DNA of 64,000 nt from Methylobacterium sp. DB0501 (GTDB lineage: Bacteria; Pseudomonadota; Alphaproteobacteria; Rhizobiales; Beijerinckiaceae). The notes under the pieces are model-generated. The model was not told where the DNA came from and made no database searches. It was given only the letters and a program-made list of their open reading frames with translations. A program made the translations under genes and the position numbers. Location: positions 1 to 64,000 of the forward strand of contig NZ_JAAKGV010000005.1 of the NCBI RefSeq assembly GCF_011043735.1, written 5' to 3'. Shown here one piece after another: positions 36,169-46,526 of the stretch (position 1 is the first letter of the stretch; the number at the start of each line of letters is the position of its first letter).

Positions 36169-37647
36169 TCAGGCCGCCATGCTGCGCGAAGCGTCGCGGA
36201 CGAGGCGCGCCGAAGCGTCCACCTCCCGGGTGGAGGCCGCGATCAGGCCGACGCTCCGGCTGATCTCGGAGACGGCCTGCGTCATGGCCTGCATGCTGGC
36301 GGACATCTCCTGCGCGACCGCGGCCTGCTGCTCGACGGCCGTCGAGATGGCGGAGGAGATCTCGTTGACCTCGCCGATGGTTTCGCCGATGCCCGAGATG
36401 GCGGCGGCCGCCCGGTTCGCCGCGGCCTGCGTTTCGGCGATCTGGCCGCTGATGCTCTGGGTCGCCTTCGCGGTCTGCGCAGCGAGCTCCTTCACCTCGG
36501 CGGCCACCACCGCGAAGCCCTTGCCGGCCTCGCCGGCGCGGGCGGCCTCGATGGTGGCGTTGAGGGCCAGGAGATTGGTCTGCGAGGCGATGCCCGAGAT
36601 CAGGCCCGCCACGTCGCCGATGCGCTGGGCCGCGGAGGCGAGCCCGGCCACCACGGCCGAGGTGGCGCTTGCCTGCTCGACGGCGCGTCCGGTCACCTGC
36701 AAGGCGCGGTTGACCTGCCGGCCGATCTCACCGACCGACGAGGCCAGCTCCTCGGCCCCCGATGCGACGCCTTGGGTGTTGCCCGACGCCTGCTCGGCCG
36801 CGCTCGCCGCACCGACGGCCTGCCGCGAGGCCTCCGAGATGGACGCGGCGATGCCATCGAGGTCGCGGTCGATGCCGCGGTGGAGCTCGGCCCGGTGCAG
36901 GCGTTCCTCCACCGAAGCGGTGATGTCGACGGCGAACTTGACCACCTTCACGAGGCGGTCGGACGCGTCGCGGACGGGGTTGTAGGTAGCCTGTATCCAG
37001 ACCTCGCGGCCGCCCTTGCCGACGCGCTTGTACTCGGCCTGCTGGTACTCGCCGCGGCGCAGCCCGTCCCAGAAGGCGCGGTAGGCGGCGCTCCCGCGTT
37101 CCGCCGCGTCGACGAACATCGAGTGATGCTTGCCCCTCACCTCGTCGAGGGCGTAGCCGACCACTGCCAGGAAGTTGGCGTTGGCGGTGATGACGGTGCC
37201 GTCGAGCCCGAACTCGATGATGCCCTGCGATCGGTCGAGGGCCTTGAGCTTCCCCTCGAAGTCGGCGTTGCGCAGCTTCTGCGCCGTGATGTCGGTCGCG
37301 CACTTGAACACGCCGTAGGGCTGGCCGTTGCGCCCGACGAGCGGGTTGTAGCTCGCCTGTATCCAGACCTCGCGGCCGCCCTTGCCGACGCGCTTGTACT
37401 CGGCCATCTGGTGCTCGCCCCGGCGCAGGGCCGCCCAGAATTGCCGGTAGGCGTCGCCCTCGCGCTCGGCCGGATCGACGAACATGGAGTGGTGCTGCCC
37501 GCGGATCTCCTCCAGCCGGTAGCCCAGGGCCGCCAGGAAGTTGGCGTTGGCCGTCACGACCCTGCCGTCGAGGTCGAACTCGATCAGCGCCTGCGATGCG
37601 TCGAGAGCGCTCAACTTGGCCTTGAGCTCGGTGTTCGGAAACAACAT
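36169..37647 (-). CDS. Soluble PAS-PAS methyl-accepting chemotaxis protein
   Basis: 492 residues from ATG 37647 (GGGGAT 8 nt upstream; the frame extends to 37971 but the extension has no homology). No membrane segment. Two tandem PAS domains (about 8-125 and 130-250), each with ANANFLA and HHSMFVD motifs. The signalling helix bundle contains [18 protein letters not shown], the universal hairpin tip that contacts CheA/CheW. The two PAS copies share an identical 51-bp stretch (see findings). Cytoplasmic sensor, likely redox or small ligand; such PAS domains often bind haem or flavin. Confidence 0.92.
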   Translation of the reverse strand: MLFPNTELKAKLSALDASQALIEFDLDGRVVTANANFLAALGYRLEEIRGQHHSMFVDPAEREGDAYRQFWAALRRGEHQMAEYKRVGKGGREVWIQASYNPLVGRNGQPYGVFKCATDITAQKLRNADFEGKLKALDRSQGIIEFGLDGTVITANANFLAVVGYALDEVRGKHHSMFVDAAERGSAAYRAFWDGLRRGEYQQAEYKRVGKGGREVWIQATYNPVRDASDRLVKVVKFAVDITASVEERLHRAELHRGIDRDLDGIAASISEASRQAVGAASAAEQASGNTQGVASGAEELASSVGEIGRQVNRALQVTGRAVEQASATSAVVAGLASAAQRIGDVAGLISGIASQTNLLALNATIEAARAGEAGKGFAVVAAEVKELAAQTAKATQSISGQIAETQAAANRAAAAISGIGETIGEVNEISSAISTAVEQQAAVAQEMSASMQAMTQAVSEISRSVGLIAASTREVDASARLVRDASRSMAA

Positions 37648-38073
37648 CTGACATCCCCGGGCGGAAGGAGTCTGTGCTCCTCTCTTGCCGCCAGGATGGG
37701 CGTCCTTTGCTGCCAGGGCCTCAAGCCGATTGGTGAAACACAGGCGTATGCGGCTATTTTTCCCGTCAAGATTCCTGTCTTTTCGGCTGCCTCCCCCCGG
37801 CGCAGACGCCGTTCGGCACCTTTCGTGCCATTTCTCCGTATCCGTTTCCCCGCCGGCCTGTGCGTTCGTTACCGGAACCTGACCCCGATCACCGTGCGTC
37901 ATCTGCTCAGTATCTGACATCCCGTCCAGAGCATCTTTTTGCGCTCGCGGATGCGCATGGGGCTGGAACATATCAACCCTCGTGACCTGTAAGCCGCTTT
38001 TTTAACGTGTCCTGCAGCATGCGTATGGCATGTCATCTCGCATCGGCCAGGCTGGGAAACGGAGAACGGGGCG
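37648..38073. other. Divergent intergenic region, no gene seen
   Basis: 426 nt between the leftward chemoreceptor and the rightward PAS-HTH gene. No coding frame with family similarity and no strong repeat. It contains both promoters. Confidence 0.4.
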
Positions 38074-39192
38074 ATGCCGACACGTGGACTGATGCGGCGC
38101 CCGGCATCGACCGAGACCGGGGCAAGCCCTCGCACCGTATCGTCGCGTCACTTCCTCAGGCTGGTCGAGGATACCGGCAAGGTCGGCTTCTGGTCCGCCG
38201 ACCTGCGCACGGAGCGCCTGGACGCCTCGCTCGGCCTCTACCGCATCCTCGGCCTCGACCCGGCGTCCGAGATGACGTTCGGCTTCGGCCTCGACATGAT
38301 CCATCCCGAGGACCAGCCCGCGCACCGCGACCAGATCGCGGTCCTGCGCTCCGGGCAGCCGATCAGCCGCGAGTTCCGCATCATCCGGCCGGACCGGACC
38401 CAGCGCTGGATCCTGCACCATGCCGAGGTGATCTTCGGCGCCGACGGCCTCCCGTCCCAGGGCATGGGCGTCGTCTTCGACGTGACCGAGCGGCACGACG
38501 CCATGAACGCGCTCATGCAGCGCCACGACCGGCTCAACGCGCTTATCGCCGCCACCGCCTCGGTCTTCTGGGTCAACAAGGCCAACGGCGAGCCGAGCGA
38601 GATGCCGCAATGGATGGCCTTGACCGGCCAGACCCACGCGCAGATGCAGGGCCTGGGCTGGCTCGACGCCGTGCACCCGGACGACCGGACCCGGACCCAG
38701 GCCGCGTGGATGACGGCGGTCGAGCACACGGAGCCCTACAACACCGATTACCGCGTCCTGTGCGCCGACGGAATCTACCGCTGGTTCAACGCCCGCGGCG
38801 CCCCCGTACTCAACCGCGACGGCTCGGTGCGCGAGTGGGTCGGCGTCTGCCTGAAGATGCCGGGCCGGAGCCGCTACGGCGCCCCGATGCCCAGGACCGA
38901 TGCCGCCGCCTCGCCGGCCGCGGCGGTCGCGGCCCAGCCCGGGACTTCGAGCGTCGACGAGCTTCCCACCGCGGGGCAGATCCGTGCGGCGCGCGGACTC
39001 ACCGGCCTGTCGAAGGACGACCTGGCGGCAGCGGCCAAGGTCTCGGTCTCCACCCTGAACCGGCTGGAGGACCCCGCCTCCTCCGTCCGCCCGCGGCCCG
39101 ATACGCTGCTGGCCGTGCGCCGCGCGCTTGAGGAGGCCGGCGTCGAATTCATCTTCGAACCCGGCAAGAAGCCCGGCATCCGGGAGGCGTGA
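38074..39192 (+). CDS. PAS-PAS protein with C-terminal helix-turn-helix
   Basis: 372 residues. Two PAS folds: about 25-145 (GFWSADLRTERLDAS, FGLDMIHPEDQPAHRDQI) and about 150-270 (WLDAVHPDDRTRTQAAW, WFNARGAPVLNRDGS). A Pro/Ala linker leads to an XRE-type helix-turn-helix (IRAARGLTGLSKDDLAAAAK, VSVSTLNRLED). It lacks kinase or cyclase output, so it is a one-component sensor that probably binds DNA. Divergent from the chemoreceptor gene and may regulate the block. Regulator assignment is inference. Confidence 0.75.
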   Translation: MPTRGLMRRPASTETGASPRTVSSRHFLRLVEDTGKVGFWSADLRTERLDASLGLYRILGLDPASEMTFGFGLDMIHPEDQPAHRDQIAVLRSGQPISREFRIIRPDRTQRWILHHAEVIFGADGLPSQGMGVVFDVTERHDAMNALMQRHDRLNALIAATASVFWVNKANGEPSEMPQWMALTGQTHAQMQGLGWLDAVHPDDRTRTQAAWMTAVEHTEPYNTDYRVLCADGIYRWFNARGAPVLNRDGSVREWVGVCLKMPGRSRYGAPMPRTDAAASPAAAVAAQPGTSSVDELPTAGQIRAARGLTGLSKDDLAAAAKVSVSTLNRLEDPASSVRPRPDTLLAVRRALEEAGVEFIFEPGKKPGIREA

Positions 39193-39351
39193 GGACGACG
39201 CCGGCCGTTGCCTCGCCTCGCCTGGCCTAAATAGAAACTGGCTCATACGAAATCCGACCGACTGCTCGGCGATCGCTGCGCAATCGCGTTCGCAACGCGG
39301 ATTTCGGCTTCGTTCAGACGCCGCGCGGGCCGGTGATCCCATTTCCGGAAG

Positions 39352-39687
39352 TCATCGTCCGCAAATGGGATCATGCCTCTCCGGGAGCGGTAGGGCGCCC
39401 GGGCCGGCCGCGCCAGCCATCACGGCTTCGGCGATCCGGGTCATGCCGGTCGCGGCGTCGCGGAGGTTCAATGCCAGCGGATCGTTCGCCGGCATCTCCG
39501 AGAGCGCCTTCCCGACGGCTTCCCGGAGCTGGTGCAGGGACCGCGCGAGCGAGCCGGACAGGCAGGCGATCTGCGCCTGGCGCGAGCCGGGATCGAGCCC
39601 GGCCGCCAGATCCCGTTCCAGCTGGATGCGAAGGCGGTGCACGCCCTCGGCGGACAGGTCGAGGGGGAGGGCGAGGACGTCGGCCAT
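39352..39687 (-). CDS. Small hypothetical protein in chemoreceptor operon
   Basis: 111 residues, mostly helical (VHRLRIQLERDLAAGLDPGS, LARSLHQLREAVGKALSEMP), no signal peptide. No family recognised. It starts 8 bp after the chemoreceptor stop on the same strand, so it is co-transcribed. Perhaps an accessory protein for that receptor; the last 15 residues run into low-complexity DNA. Confidence 0.55.
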   Translation of the reverse strand: MADVLALPLDLSAEGVHRLRIQLERDLAAGLDPGSRQAQIACLSGSLARSLHQLREAVGKALSEMPANDPLALNLRDAATGMTRIAEAVMAGAAGPGALPLPERHDPICGR

Positions 39688-39694
39688 CGCCGCC

Positions 39695-41704
39695 TCACGC
39701 TGCGCGGATCTTGGAGAGGAACCGGGCGACCTCGCCGCCCAGGTGCTCGGACTGCCGCGACAGGTCCGAGGCCGCCGTCAGCACCTGTGCGGCCGCCGCG
39801 CCGGTTTCCTCGGCCGCCCGGGCCACGCCCGTGACGTTGCTCGTCACCTCCCCGGTGCCGGTGGCCGCCTCCAAGACGTTGCGCGCGATTTCCTGAGTCG
39901 CCGCCCCCTGCTGCTGGACGGCGGCGGCGATGGAGGTCGCCACACCGTTGATTTCCTGGATGCGCCGGCGGATGCCGTCGATAGCCCCCACGGCACTCCC
40001 CGTCGCGCCCTGGATGCGCCCGATCTGGGCGGTGATGTCCTCCGTGGCGCGCGCCGTCTGGCCCGCCAGCTCCTTCACCTCCGAGGCCACCACGGCGAAG
40101 CCGCGCCCGGCCTCGCCGGCCCGCGCCGCCTCGATGGTCGCGTTGAGGGCCAGGAGGTTGGTCTGGCTGGCGATGGCGGAGATCATGGCGACCACGTCGC
40201 CGATCTTGCGCACCGCCTCGCTCAACTCCTGCACCAGCGACGCCGTCTGCTCCGCCTCGCGGACCGCCTGCCCGGCGAGCTCCTCGGAGCCCGCGACCTG
40301 CCGCCCGATCTCGTCGACCGAGGCGCCGAGCTCCTCGGCCGCCGCCGCCACGGTGCCGACATTGGCCGATGCCTGATCGGCCGCCGCGGCGACGGCCGTC
40401 GATTGCCGCGCGGTCTCGCTCGCGATGCCCGCCATGCTCGACGCCGTCGCCTGCAACTCGGCGGCGGCGGAGGCGACCGAGGTCAGGACCGAGCCGACCG
40501 TCCGCTCGAACGCGTCGGCCATTTCCTCGAGGTCGGCCTTGTGCCGCGCCTCGGCTTCGGCGCGCTCCCGGGCGGCGGCCTGCTCCAGGCGGCGCACCCG
40601 CTCGCGCTGCTCGACTTGCGCGGTGACGTCGATGGCGAACTTCGTCACGTGTACCGGCCGCCGGTCGGCGTCGAGCACCGGGTTGTAGCTGGCTTCGATC
40701 CAGACCTCGCGGCCGCCCTGGCCGAGGCGGCGGAACTGGCCGGCCTGGTACTCGCCGCGCCGCAGCGCCTCCCAGAAGCGGGCGTACTCGGCACCGGCGC
40801 GGTAATCGGGGTCGACGAACATGCCGTGATGCTGCCCGACCACCTCGGCGGCCGTGTAGCCCATCGCGGTCAGGAAGTTGGCGTTCGCCTCCAGCACCCG
40901 TCCGTCGAGGTCGAAGCTGATCACCGCCTGCGACCTGCGGATGGCATCGACCTGGCCCTTCAGGGCGGCGGTCTCGACGGTCTGCGCGGTGATGTCGGTG
41001 GCATACTTCACGACCCGCGCGACCTGCCCCGACCCGTCGCGGATCGGGTTGTAGGAGCCCTTGATCCACACCGCCGTGCCGTCCTTGGCGACGCGCTTGA
41101 ACTCCGCCACCTCGGCCCGCCCCGCGCGCAGCCCGTCCCAGAAGGCGGCGTAGGCCCGGCCGTCTCGGGTGGCCGGCTCGACGAACATGCCGTGATGGCG
41201 CCCCCGGACCTCGTCGAGCGCGTAGCCCATCAGGTCGAGGAAGGCCGCGTTGGCCGAGAGGATGGTGCCGTCGGGCAGGAACTCGATGACGGCCTGCGAC
41301 GCCTCGACCGCGGCGAGGCGGCGAGCCTGGTCCTCGCGCTCCAGGCGCGGGGCGGCGTCGGTCCACTCCAGGGCGTGGCCGAGGAAACCACGCCCGCCGG
41401 CCACCGGTGCGGCCACGACGTCGAAGCGGCGCCCGCCCAGCGCAACCACGGTCGCGGCGCCCTGCCCGGGCCGGGCCGCGAGCGACCGGCCGTCGGTGTC
41501 CCGGCACAGCCCGTCGACGTGGTGGCCGACGACGTCCTCCGCCCGGAAGCCGGACGGACCGTCCGCCACCCGCCGCAGCAGGTCGGCCATGGCCGGGTTG
41601 ACCGCGACGACGACCCCGTTCGCGTCGAGGTTCATCACCGGCGTGCCGATGGCGGCGAGTGTCGCGGCCCCGGTCCGGCACCGTCTACCCATGACGTCGA
41701 GCAT
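39695..41704 (-). CDS. Soluble triple-PAS methyl-accepting chemotaxis protein
   Basis: 669 residues from ATG 41704 (AAAGGGAA upstream). No membrane segment. A first degenerate PAS (about 15-120) is followed by two PAS domains of the HHGMFVE/HHGMFVD type (about 125-245 and 250-365), a coiled-coil linker rich in Glu/Ala ([20 protein letters not shown]), and the receptor bundle with [18 protein letters not shown]. Paralogue of the receptor at 36,169. Cytoplasmic sensing is likely. Confidence 0.92.
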   Translation of the reverse strand: MLDVMGRRCRTGAATLAAIGTPVMNLDANGVVVAVNPAMADLLRRVADGPSGFRAEDVVGHHVDGLCRDTDGRSLAARPGQGAATVVALGGRRFDVVAAPVAGGRGFLGHALEWTDAAPRLEREDQARRLAAVEASQAVIEFLPDGTILSANAAFLDLMGYALDEVRGRHHGMFVEPATRDGRAYAAFWDGLRAGRAEVAEFKRVAKDGTAVWIKGSYNPIRDGSGQVARVVKYATDITAQTVETAALKGQVDAIRRSQAVISFDLDGRVLEANANFLTAMGYTAAEVVGQHHGMFVDPDYRAGAEYARFWEALRRGEYQAGQFRRLGQGGREVWIEASYNPVLDADRRPVHVTKFAIDVTAQVEQRERVRRLEQAAARERAEAEARHKADLEEMADAFERTVGSVLTSVASAAAELQATASSMAGIASETARQSTAVAAAADQASANVGTVAAAAEELGASVDEIGRQVAGSEELAGQAVREAEQTASLVQELSEAVRKIGDVVAMISAIASQTNLLALNATIEAARAGEAGRGFAVVASEVKELAGQTARATEDITAQIGRIQGATGSAVGAIDGIRRRIQEINGVATSIAAAVQQQGAATQEIARNVLEAATGTGEVTSNVTGVARAAEETGAAAAQVLTAASDLSRQSEHLGGEVARFLSKIRAA

Positions 41705-41914
41705 GGCAGAGTTTCCCTTTGTCCCGTGGGAAGCGCGGCGCCGACGACTGGTTTCGTGTCGGCCCGAGCGGTATCCCATGATCGCCGTCCCGGGATTGCG
41801 GAACTCTGAATTGAATTCTCCATACCTCGCGTGGAACATGCCATTGCGGTGGCATAAGTCGTTAACAGATCCTGATTTATTGCTCCCGGGCACGCTCATG
41901 GGAGAAAACGTGCC
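41705..41914. promoter_or_regulatory. Divergent promoter region (chemoreceptor / PAS protein)
   Basis: 210 nt with an AT-rich patch (41,805-41,890) that probably contains both promoters. GGAGAAAACGTGCC before the ATG at 41,915 is the ribosome site of the PAS gene. Confidence 0.4.
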
Positions 41915-42382
41915 ATGGAACTCACAGACCTGGTGCGGATGTTCGCCGAGCCGCTGGACCTGGCGGTCGTGGTGACCGACGCCGATCTGGAGCGACCCGG
42001 GCCGACCGTGCTCTACGCCAATCCGGCCTTCGCGCGCATGAGCGGTTACGCACTTGCGGAGGTGATGGGCGCCACGCCGCGCATCCTACAGGGATCGGAC
42101 ACGAATCGAGAGGCCACGCGGTACCTGCGGCGGCTCCTGCGGGCGGAGGGGCGTTTCGTGGGTTGCCTGCGGAACTACCGCAAGGGCGGTGACGAGTACC
42201 TGTGCGAGATCGACATCCGACCGATCCTGGGTCGGAACGGCATCCCGCAGGCCTACATCGCCTTCGAGCGCGAGGTCGTCCGGCGCCGCGGCAGGCCTCC
42301 GGACGGGGGGACCCGGCGCTACCGTTCGATCGTCCAGTCACCTCTGCCATGGGTGGGTGACGGCATGACGCTCTTTGCCTGA
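41915..42382 (+). CDS. Short PAS-domain protein, LOV-like without the photoactive Cys
   Basis: 155 residues, one PAS domain (about 10-125). It reads [20 protein letters not shown], then [20 protein letters not shown]. This is the LOV-like arrangement, but the Cys of the NCRFLQ motif is replaced (TPRILQ), so flavin adduct chemistry is not expected. No output domain. The C-terminal ~30 residues look non-native ([16 protein letters not shown]...) and run up to an integrase remnant, so the gene may be truncated by an insertion. Confidence 0.7.
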   Translation: MELTDLVRMFAEPLDLAVVVTDADLERPGPTVLYANPAFARMSGYALAEVMGATPRILQGSDTNREATRYLRRLLRAEGRFVGCLRNYRKGGDEYLCEIDIRPILGRNGIPQAYIAFEREVVRRRGRPPDGGTRRYRSIVQSPLPWVGDGMTLFA

Positions 42383-42488
42383 TGCCTATCAAATACTGCT
42401 TGGCCATACCAAGCTGGAGAGCACGGTGCGCGACCTCGGCATCGAAGTCGATGACGCGCTGATACTGTCTGAGCAGACTGAGATATGA
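42378..42488 (+). pseudogene. Tyrosine recombinase/phage integrase remnant (3' end)
   Basis: The frame reads [20 protein letters not shown], then GIEVDDALILSEQTEI and stop. LLGHTKLESTVR is the C-terminal box of tyrosine recombinases (GH, with the R of the catalytic set earlier lost; the expected Tyr position reads D here). Only about 36 codons remain. It abuts the altered C-terminus of the PAS gene. Confidence 0.72.
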
Positions 42489-42909
42489 TTTGGATGCTGC
42501 GGTCGAATTGACCGCGGCGTCTCAAGGAGGAGATTTGCTTCCAGGTTTCAAAATGACCAGAAGCAGCCCTCCATGACGCGTATAAGACGTGCCCGGTGGC
42601 AAGCAGCTTCAGGACATTTGGGTTCGGGGATGTCGCGGAGATAGATGATTCATGGTCCGTTGAGACGTGCGACGTCGATCTTGAGTATAGACTTCGATTT
42701 ATTAGCAAGGTAGTGCTTGCCTCAGAGTCTGTTGACAACCTGAGAGGTCGCGAATTCTCGTCTTCTGCAGTAAATATGTCCCTTTAGTCCGATGTCGGCG
42801 GTGAGGAATGAGCACTGGTCGCCCCATTCACGACCTTTCATCGGGTGACAGCTTCCCGGCTCCCGATCGGCCTACTCGCTACTCAAGTGCAATTTTAGCA
42901 CCAGCGCAA
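42489..42909. other. Intergenic region after integrase remnant
   Basis: 421 nt, AT-richer than average and without a credible intact gene. A 6-bp-arm inverted repeat (gcggtc...gaccgc, 42,499-42,515) follows the integrase stop. A minus-strand open stretch (42,450-42,700) reads LLATGHVLYASWRAASGHFE but matches nothing known. Likely mobile-element debris. Confidence 0.4.
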
Positions 42910-43734
42910 TTACGGAAGTTCATCAACGACACGCCTAAACTGACTGGGTATTGTACCGGTATGTTGCTGAAAGAAGCGGGTGAAGTTGGCCGGTGCGCTG
43001 AAGCCCAAATCGTCAGAGACCACGGCAAGGGCCGTCGCGGGGTCTAGGATCGCTGCGACAGCGGCTTCGACGCGCGCGGCGTTGGCGTAGACGGCGGGGC
43101 TCAGCCCCGTGCAGCGGCGGAAAAGCGTGTTGAAGTGCGGCCGCGACAGACCGACCGACCTCGCGACGGCGTCGAGATCGCGGGGTACGGCACCCGATTC
43201 CCCCATAAGTTGGAGGGCCCGCCGGATGCGGTGATCGGTCAACAGCGCCACACGCGGGGGCTGCCGATCTCCATAGCGATGCGCCAGGGCGACGATCAGG
43301 GCACCGATCCGGTCTTCGAGCGTTGCAGCGTCAGTGTCGTGGCAACTCATGCGCCGTACAAGGTCCTCGCGCGCGCGCCACAGGGTGCCGTCGAGTGGCA
43401 CGCAGGACCCTTCGAAAAAGCGGCCGGCGCCGCAGGGCCGGAACGCGCGATCGATCCCACCGAGCCAAGCGGGCTCGATGTAGAGGGCGAGGAAGACCGT
43501 CCGCTGCAGCCCACCCCGGTGCAGGTAGCGGTGCGGCTCCCAACTGTTGATCAAGATCGCGGTGTCGTCGCGTACGGGTAGCACCTGGCCCGCGACGATA
43601 AAATCCTGGTCGGGGCCGCTCGCCTTCAGGATCACGTGGCAATGATGGTGCGCGTGATCAACGAGGGAGGTGTCCATGTCGAGGAGCGCCACCCGGCCGA
43701 ACGCGCCGCGCAGGATTCCGAGAGCCTGGGTCAC
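42910..43734 (-). CDS. AraC-family transcriptional regulator (cupin-type N-terminus)
   Basis: 274 residues. The N-terminus (about 20-110) has a cupin-like effector fold (HAHHHCHVILKASGPDQDFI, INSWEPHRYLHRGG). The C-terminal HTH pair: DLDAVARSVGLSRPHFNTLF and ALAVVSDDLGFSAPANFTRF, ending FFQQHTGTIPSQFRR. Divergent from the hydroxylase gene across 227 bp, so probably its regulator. Confidence 0.88.
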   Translation of the reverse strand: MTQALGILRGAFGRVALLDMDTSLVDHAHHHCHVILKASGPDQDFIVAGQVLPVRDDTAILINSWEPHRYLHRGGLQRTVFLALYIEPAWLGGIDRAFRPCGAGRFFEGSCVPLDGTLWRAREDLVRRMSCHDTDAATLEDRIGALIVALAHRYGDRQPPRVALLTDHRIRRALQLMGESGAVPRDLDAVARSVGLSRPHFNTLFRRCTGLSPAVYANAARVEAAVAAILDPATALAVVSDDLGFSAPANFTRFFQQHTGTIPSQFRRVVDELP

Positions 43735-43961
43735 GATCCGCGATCGCCTTCCCTGCCGGCCCGGGCCGGCATCACCATAGTTCCGATCGGCGACATTAAC
43801 CCATGCGCACGCACTCCACCTCGGGTAGCCGCGAGAAAATCATCCGGATTGATAAGTCGGCATCCGGAGTGATCAGGGTTCTGCGCGCCGTCCGCGCCAC
43901 ACTCCACTTCTCGCAAGGAAGTTCCCCGTCCGAGAGGGACAGCGAGACGAGGAGGAAACCA

Positions 43962-44786
43962 ATGACACCCACCTTCCAAAGCCCGGAGCGCGACCGGCGC
44001 GAGCAGGAGCGCCAGAGCACTTTTCGCGAACGCTTCGTGGCCGAAACCCCGCCCTGGTACCACGGCGCGATCCACCTCGGCTTCACGCTGCTGATCACCG
44101 GCGGCACGGTCCTGTACTGTTGGAACCGGATCGAGGCCGCCTCGGCCTGGGAGTGGCTGCTGGTCGTGCCGATCGTGCTTCTCGGCAATTGGTGCGAGTG
44201 GGCCGCGCACCGCTACGTGCTGCACCGCCCGGTGCCCGAGCTCACGATGATCTATAAGCGCCACTGCACAGTGCACCACCAGTTCTTCACGCACCATGAC
44301 CTTGGCTATAGCGGCCATAAGGAATGGCGGGCCCTGCTGTTTCCGCCCTTCGCCCCGATCGGCTTCGTGCTCGCCGCCCTGCCGCCGGCGCTTCTGGCCG
44401 GCTGGCTGATTTCGTCGAATGCCGGGTACATCGTCGTGCTCACGATGGCCGCCTACTACCTGCTCTACGAGGGCCTGCACACGCTCTCACACCTCGACGA
44501 CACGCGGCATCCCTACCTGCGGCACATCCCCCTGGTGAACACCGTGCGGCGAATGCACTACATTCATCACGTGCTCGGGTTCATGCAGACCCGCAACTTC
44601 AACCTGACATTCCCGATCTGCGACGCACTGTTCGGCACCAGCGACCTCGACCGATCCCTCGTCGGGACGCTGTTCAACGGCGCGTCGCACGACCACATGC
44701 GGGCCGACATCCGGTCGGCGGATCCGGATCTTTCGGCGACCAGCATCGAGGAGGCCGAGCGGCGTACGCGGGCTCGCCTCGCCTGA
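43962..44786 (+). CDS. Fatty acid hydroxylase/sterol desaturase superfamily membrane protein
   Basis: 274 residues from ATG 43962 (GAGGAGGAAACC upstream). About four membrane helices. Histidine boxes of the diiron family are present: AHRYVLHR, HCTVHHQFFTHHD, HTLSH and MHYIHH. These enzymes hydroxylate or desaturate long-chain lipids, sterols or carotenoids using O2. Divergent AraC gene upstream. Convergent with the GMC oxidoreductase gene (19-bp gap), which could oxidise an alcohol product. Confidence 0.88.
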   Translation: MTPTFQSPERDRREQERQSTFRERFVAETPPWYHGAIHLGFTLLITGGTVLYCWNRIEAASAWEWLLVVPIVLLGNWCEWAAHRYVLHRPVPELTMIYKRHCTVHHQFFTHHDLGYSGHKEWRALLFPPFAPIGFVLAALPPALLAGWLISSNAGYIVVLTMAAYYLLYEGLHTLSHLDDTRHPYLRHIPLVNTVRRMHYIHHVLGFMQTRNFNLTFPICDALFGTSDLDRSLVGTLFNGASHDHMRADIRSADPDLSATSIEEAERRTRARLA

Positions 44787-44805
44787 CGCCCGGGTGCCGG
44801 CGGCC

Positions 44806-46521
44806 TCAGGCCCCGGCTCCCAGCCGCGCGACGAGGTGATCGGCGATCTTCTCGCCGATCATGATGGTCGGCACGTTGGTGTTGGCACTCGGCAAGCTCG
44901 GCATCACCGAGGCGTCCGCGACGGAGAGCCCCTCGACGCCGATTACCCGCCCGGTCGGATCGACCACCGCACCCCTGTCGGCAGAATCGCCCATGCGGCA
45001 GGTGCCGCTCGCATGCCAAACGCCGAACACCGTCTCGCGCACGAAGTCCCGTAGGGCCGCGTCGTCGGCAGCGATCCGGCCGAGATCGATCCCACCGGAC
45101 ACGGCGCGTAGCATCAGCCGGCGCAAGGGGGCAGGACCGTCGAGGAGCCGGGCCAGCAGGGCGGTGACGCGCCGGTTGCGAGGCGTAACCCGGCTGAGCC
45201 GCTTGATTGCAGGCGTGAAGCTCGCCGGGAAGAGCGCCGCGGGATCCGGGTTGAGCTGGGGCGAGACCGCGAGCGCCACGAGGTCGCGCAGGCCCGTCGC
45301 CAGCCGTTCGAGATCGCGCGGGTCGGACAGGAGTCCGAGGTCGACGTCCGGACGGCCCGCTGGGTTGGCCGGGTCGAGGCGCAGCCGCCCGACCGAGTAT
45401 GGCTGGTTCACCCACAGGAAATAGAGGGCGAGGCTCGCCCCGAGCGCGTGCCAGCCGCCGCGGGCGGAGGCGGTGAGGTACATGTCGGAGGGAGTACCGC
45501 CCGGCAGGCCGGAGGAGGAGCGCAGGGCGACGAAGCTCGCCCGTCTGTAGCTCAGCGGCAGGCGAAGCCGACGGGGCAGGTATTGTGCGATGGTCAGGGC
45601 TGGGTGGTCGCGCAGGTTCTCGCCGACCCCGGGCCGGTCCGCGAGAACGGTCACGCCGCTGGCACGCAGGTGTTCTGCGGGGCCGATCCCGGCGCGCAGG
45701 AGCAGGACCGGCGATTGCAGCGCGCCTGCGCAGACCACCACCTCCCGCGCCGCCACGCGCTGCCCGCGTCCGTCCGCTCGGCGCAGCTGCGCGCCGACGG
45801 CGCGCCGTCCGTCGAACACCAGGTCGGTGACCTGCATGTGCGCGGCGATGACGAGGTTCTCGCGCGCCCGCGTGCGCGCGTCGAGATAGGCCGCGGCCGA
45901 GGAAACCCTGGCGTCCTCCCGGTTGGAGAAGGCCGGCGGGAAGATCCCGTCCTCGAACTCGCCGTTCTGATCGAGGCGCCGCGGCAGGCCGGTCGCGTCG
46001 AGGGCCTTCGCGACCGCGTGTGCGAAGGGCGGCCAGGCCGGTTCGAGGATGCGTCGGATCGGCAGGGGACCGTCGCGCCCGTGCAGCGGGCCGTCGCAGT
46101 CGAGATCGGTCTCGAGCTTGCGGAAGTAGGGCAGGACGTCGTCCCACCCCCAGCCCCTCGCCCCGGCCGCCGCCCAGGCATCGTAGTCGCGCGGGAGCCC
46201 GCGGTTGGCCGCCTGCACGTTGATGCTCGACGAGCCGCCCATCACGCGGCCCTGCTCGTAGGCCCGGCGCCGGATCCGCCCATCGGCCCCGCGGGTGACG
46301 GCCGCGTCGAGGCCGGGCCAGATGTAGGTGTCGCCGAAGAACAGCGGCATTGGGTAGCTGTCGAGGATCTCGGCCGGCACCTGTCCGGGGGGCGTGTCAC
46401 AGCCGGCCTCGACGAGAAGCACCCGCCGCTTCGGATCGGCCGAGAGGCGGTTGGCGAGGACGCAGCCGGCCGAGCCGCCACCGACGACGAGCACGTCGAC
46501 CTCATGGGGCAAATCGCTCAT
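44806..46521 (-). CDS. GMC-family FAD oxidoreductase (choline/alcohol dehydrogenase type)
   Basis: 571 residues. FAD Rossmann motif VVGGGSAGCVLANRLS at residue 12, GMC signatures GRVMGGSSSINVQAANRG and GALQSPVLLLRAGIG. The C-terminal active-site His is in VWHASGTCRMG, and the end has NTNVPTIMIGEK. Oxidises an alcohol to aldehyde. It starts 5 bp after the UbiD gene ends, so the two are co-transcribed. Substrate unknown. Confidence 0.92.
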   Translation of the reverse strand: MSDLPHEVDVLVVGGGSAGCVLANRLSADPKRRVLLVEAGCDTPPGQVPAEILDSYPMPLFFGDTYIWPGLDAAVTRGADGRIRRRAYEQGRVMGGSSSINVQAANRGLPRDYDAWAAAGARGWGWDDVLPYFRKLETDLDCDGPLHGRDGPLPIRRILEPAWPPFAHAVAKALDATGLPRRLDQNGEFEDGIFPPAFSNREDARVSSAAAYLDARTRARENLVIAAHMQVTDLVFDGRRAVGAQLRRADGRGQRVAAREVVVCAGALQSPVLLLRAGIGPAEHLRASGVTVLADRPGVGENLRDHPALTIAQYLPRRLRLPLSYRRASFVALRSSSGLPGGTPSDMYLTASARGGWHALGASLALYFLWVNQPYSVGRLRLDPANPAGRPDVDLGLLSDPRDLERLATGLRDLVALAVSPQLNPDPAALFPASFTPAIKRLSRVTPRNRRVTALLARLLDGPAPLRRLMLRAVSGGIDLGRIAADDAALRDFVRETVFGVWHASGTCRMGDSADRGAVVDPTGRVIGVEGLSVADASVMPSLPSANTNVPTIMIGEKIADHLVARLGAGA

Positions 46522-46526
46522 GCGCG

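Noticed and set aside
41915..42382. LOV photoreceptor
   Set aside because: The adduct-forming Cys is missing (TPRILQ instead of NCRFLQ).
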